A stretch of DNA of 8,374 bases, taken from PALSA-243 sp049522755. GTDB lineage: Bacteria > Acidobacteriota > Terriglobia > Bryobacterales > Bryobacteraceae. Positions 6,326 through 8,374 of the stretch are shown piece by piece (the stretch's first letter is position 1; every line of letters begins with the position of its first letter). The stretch spans positions 1-8,374 of the forward strand of contig JBEKNN010000349.1 of assembly GCA_049522755.1 (NCBI GenBank), written 5' to 3'. The notes under the pieces are model-generated. The model was not told the origin of the DNA. It did not search any database and saw only the letters and a program-made list of their open reading frames with translations. The translations under genes were made by a program, and so were the position numbers.

Positions 6326-8008
6326 TCATCGCTTGAGAGTTACATTGACCAATTGTCCGGCGCGAACCTCGAACGAATCCACTCTCTCGGCCTGCTCCCG
6401 CAGATAGCCGGGATCACCCTCATAAGCGCGGTCGGGTCGGGTAAGAACCAGCGCCCGGTATTTGCCAGGGGCCAGGTCGTGGAAGGCGAAAGAGCCGTCG
6501 TCTCCCGCTTCCTCGACGCGAACCATGCCGGGAGCGACCTGGTCGGGAAGGGGGTCGGTGAGCAACACCACGGAAACGCCGCGCACCGCAGTCTGGTTAT
6601 CGTCGCGAACTACTCCCGCAACCGCGCCGGGTCGCGACGTAACTACGAATGTGAGCGGCGTGGCCGGCCCGCTGAGAGTCATGGAGGTGTTACGCGGGCT
6701 CGATCCCTCGAACAGCGCTTGCGCAACCGCATAGCCTGGCGGCAGCCTCAACTGCGGCCAATATTCGCCGGATCGAAGCCATTCCTGATGAAACCGGCCC
6801 GACTCCACAGCGCTCGACCGGATGGGTACGGGGCCGCCGCCGATGGCCCCGCCGCCGTTCAACTCGATCAGAAAATCCGCGGTCGGCATCATAACGACCG
6901 CCAGTTTGCCGGGCAGTTTGGCGTCTTCCTCAAGCATACGAACCTCGCCGCTCACGCCGGCGTAGGGCGTGAGGGCCGCCTTGAAATTAAAGACGTCGTG
7001 GTCGGTAACTTCAAACACATAGTCGCCGAAGACCTCGTCGGGAGGCCTTCCCGAGGCAAATGTGCGGTCCATCTCGGCGAGCATGTAGGCTTCGTGAGAC
7101 CGCACATTGTCCGGAGGTTTGCCGCCGGTCAACGAGAGCCGGTATGATCCAGGCGCGAGATTGTCGATGCGGAAGGGTCCCGGCGCCGGCATCACAGCGA
7201 ACGACCCCTGGAGCGGGCTCGCATCGGATGGCTCAAGCACAATCGCGACCGGCAGACGGTTGAAGTCGCGCGGCGCGTCGATTATGCCGGAGAGCGAATG
7301 CGTCTCGCGGCTTTGAAGCGCGATGCGGAGGCTGCGGGATTCGCCTTCGCCGAGATGGATAGGCGACGCCATTTCGATGCGCGGCACATCCGGGTACCAC
7401 CTCTGCCCGTAGGATTGCTGAGAAGCGGGAGTTGGCGCGGCATTTGGCGATAAGACATCCGGCGAGAAGACGAATGTCCCCTGCTCGGCGCGGTCGATCC
7501 GGATGAAGTAATCGCCGGGATCGAGATTGCGGATGTTGAACTCTTCGCCGTCCTGATCGCCGGGCCTCGGAACCAGAAACGTGTGACCTGGGACGTAGTC
7601 TTTGCTTACCGCGGAGACGGTATGCCCCTTAATGGGTTCGCCGCTATCGCGGTCGACCAGCTTGCCGTAAATCCGGCCCAGCGGATGCATTTCGAAGTTG
7701 CGCGTCACGACGTCGCCCGAAGCGATCTGGAACTGGGCGCTCTCATCCGAACGCTCGTAGATCATCTTATAGCCGTCGAGGTTGATGGTCATACGGACTG
7801 GACCCGCCGGCACATCCTCCAGCGTGTAAGAGCCGTCGACTGCTGTCAGGGAACCCACGAATTGCGATCCGACCGTGCAGGAAACGTGCACTTTCGGGAT
7901 GGGTTGATGAGTGACGGCATCAGTGACTCTGCCGGTAATCTTCCCCGGTGTCTGAGCGTGAAGGAGGCTTTGCGCAAATAACAGAGCTATGATCGCCAGC
8001 CGGAACAT
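6326..8008 (-). CDS. Secreted protein with repeated carboxypeptidase-regulatory-like (beta-sandwich) domains
   Basis: From ATG 8008 the product has 560 residues. It begins with a Sec signal peptide: M-F-R, a hydrophobic core to about residue 16, and cleavage probably after H17-A18. The mature part is a chain of beta-sandwich modules. The first is a clear CarboxypepD_reg-like domain (about 23-107) with ITGRVTDAVTHQPIPKVHV and DGSYTLEDVPAGP. A second (about 110-180) has IYGKLVDRDSGEPIKG and NIRNLDPGDYFIRID. Two more divergent modules follow, with FRIDNLAPGSYRLSLTG and GVSGEVRMLEE. A final clear domain (about 458-560) has VAGVVRDDNQTAVRGVSVV and DGSFAFHDLAPGKYRALV. Such modules are transthyretin-like and serve in adhesion, surface assembly or carbohydrate binding. 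No enzyme domain or TonB-receptor barrel is seen, so the role is unknown. Expansion of such proteins is typical of Acidobacteria. An alternative start at 8053 adds 15 residues before the signal but leaves only 31 bases to the divergent P450 start. ATG 8116 would overlap the P450 gene. Confidence 0.85.
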   Translation of the reverse strand: MFRLAIIALLFAQSLLHAQTPGKITGRVTDAVTHQPIPKVHVSCTVGSQFVGSLTAVDGSYTLEDVPAGPVRMTINLDGYKMIYERSDESAQFQIASGDVVTRNFEMHPLGRIYGKLVDRDSGEPIKGHTVSAVSKDYVPGHTFLVPRPGDQDGEEFNIRNLDPGDYFIRIDRAEQGTFVFSPDVLSPNAAPTPASQQSYGQRWYPDVPRIEMASPIHLGEGESRSLRIALQSRETHSLSGIIDAPRDFNRLPVAIVLEPSDASPLQGSFAVMPAPGPFRIDNLAPGSYRLSLTGGKPPDNVRSHEAYMLAEMDRTFASGRPPDEVFGDYVFEVTDHDVFNFKAALTPYAGVSGEVRMLEEDAKLPGKLAVVMMPTADFLIELNGGGAIGGGPVPIRSSAVESGRFHQEWLRSGEYWPQLRLPPGYAVAQALFEGSSPRNTSMTLSGPATPLTFVVTSRPGAVAGVVRDDNQTAVRGVSVVLLTDPLPDQVAPGMVRVEEAGDDGSFAFHDLAPGKYRALVLTRPDRAYEGDPGYLREQAERVDSFEVRAGQLVNVTLKR

Positions 8009-8084
8009 GCCATTTTCGACGATGCGCTGGCGCGAATAGTTACTGCGAGCCATCTTGTAGGAATATGGATAGAGGCCGGCCATT

Positions 8085-8374
8085 ATGGAACTTTTCTCCG
8101 ACGAGATGCGCCGCAACCCATACCCGCTCTACGATCGAATGCGATTCGGCTCTCCGCTGCTGCGCGCCGCCGCCTTTCAACGCGTGGATGATCTTCGACT
8201 ATGAGGGCGTGAAGTGGGCGCTGAGCGATCACGAAGCATTCAGCTCCCGTGTGCCCGCGCCTCAGTGGTTCATCTTCTTCGACGCGCCCGCACATAGAAG
8301 CTGCGTGCCCTCATCTCGCAGGCCTTCACGCCACGGATGGTGGCGAACCTCGCTCCGCGCATCCGGGAGCTATC
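8085..8374 (+). pseudogene. Cytochrome P450, N-terminal part, with two frame changes (cut by window edge)
   Basis: From ATG 8085 the frame gives MELFSDEMRRNPYPLYDRMR...SPLLR, a typical bacterial class I P450 N-terminus, but it stops at TGA 8202-8204. From 8167 the +1 frame continues the family sequence: PPPFNAWMIFDYEGVKWALS, then SSRVPAPQWFIFFDAPAH. After CAT 8293-8295 the original frame resumes from 8298 with KLRALISQAFTPRMVANLAP and IREL, matching the usual 'D.PEH..LR.L...AFTPR.V..L...I' helix-C region. The first change is at or near 8166 in a GCC-GCC-GCC tract, equal to two lost bases or one gained. The second is at 8296-8297, equal to one lost base. P450s are haem monooxygenases; the I-helix and haem-binding Cys region lie beyond the edge. 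Either the gene is decaying or the assembly has indel errors here. The P450 identity is more certain than its pseudogene status. Confidence 0.8.

Noticed and set aside
6353..7147. 264-codon plus-strand open frame opposite the secreted multi-domain protein
   Set aside because: The minus strand has a signal peptide and repeated carboxypeptidase-regulatory-like motifs over the same interval; the plus frame has none.
8163..8300. Programmed frameshifting in the P450 gene
   Set aside because: There are no slippery heptamers, stimulatory pseudoknots or family precedent, and two separate shifts would be required.

Overview
The window is GC-rich bacterial DNA, most likely from the Acidobacteriota (Bryobacterales / 'Solibacter'-like group). 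This is an inference. It rests on an exported protein built of stacked carboxypeptidase-regulatory-like/Ig-type domains, a Tat-type exported sulfatase-family protein, weak or absent Shine-Dalgarno sequences, and two kinds of intergenic repeat that I recall being scattered through such genomes (a CTCYGCGT octamer repeat and a GGCAGnCG...CGnCTGCC palindrome). No rRNA, tRNA, CRISPR array or intact insertion sequence was seen.

Layout, left to right. Bases 1-109 are intergenic and carry the octamer repeat and a possible -10 box. Bases 110-1384 (+) encode a class I SAM-dependent methyltransferase with a long beta-rich C-terminal extension. Its stop codon sits 33 bases before the preferred TTG start of a beta-helix lipoprotein (1417-2763, +), so the two look co-transcribed. 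Bases 2764-2904 hold a pair of related palindromes and a promoter-like segment in front of a Tat-signal sulfatase-superfamily protein (2905-4056, +). That protein keeps the family fold motifs but has lost nearly every recognisable catalytic or metal-binding residue. Bases 4057-4476 contain no intact gene: they hold a ParD-like antitoxin broken by one nonsense codon (4227-4379) and a dense set of inverted repeats (about 4372-4466) ending 10 bases before the start of typA. The typA/bipA GTPase gene occupies 4477-6273 (+). After a 52-base gap, a convergent gene (6326-8008, -) encodes a secreted multi-domain beta-sandwich protein. Divergent from it, a cytochrome P450 gene begins at 8085 (+) and runs off the right edge. 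It is interrupted by two frame changes.

How the genes fit together: only typA is a core housekeeping gene (a ribosome-associated GTPase). The others are accessory, and four of them are envelope or secreted functions or possible surface modifiers. I see no single pathway joining them. The points most worth following are the apparently inactive sulfatase pseudoenzyme, the structured region immediately before typA, the compensatory base changes in the palindrome pair, and the three broken or degenerate genes (antitoxin, P450 and, at protein level, the sulfatase).
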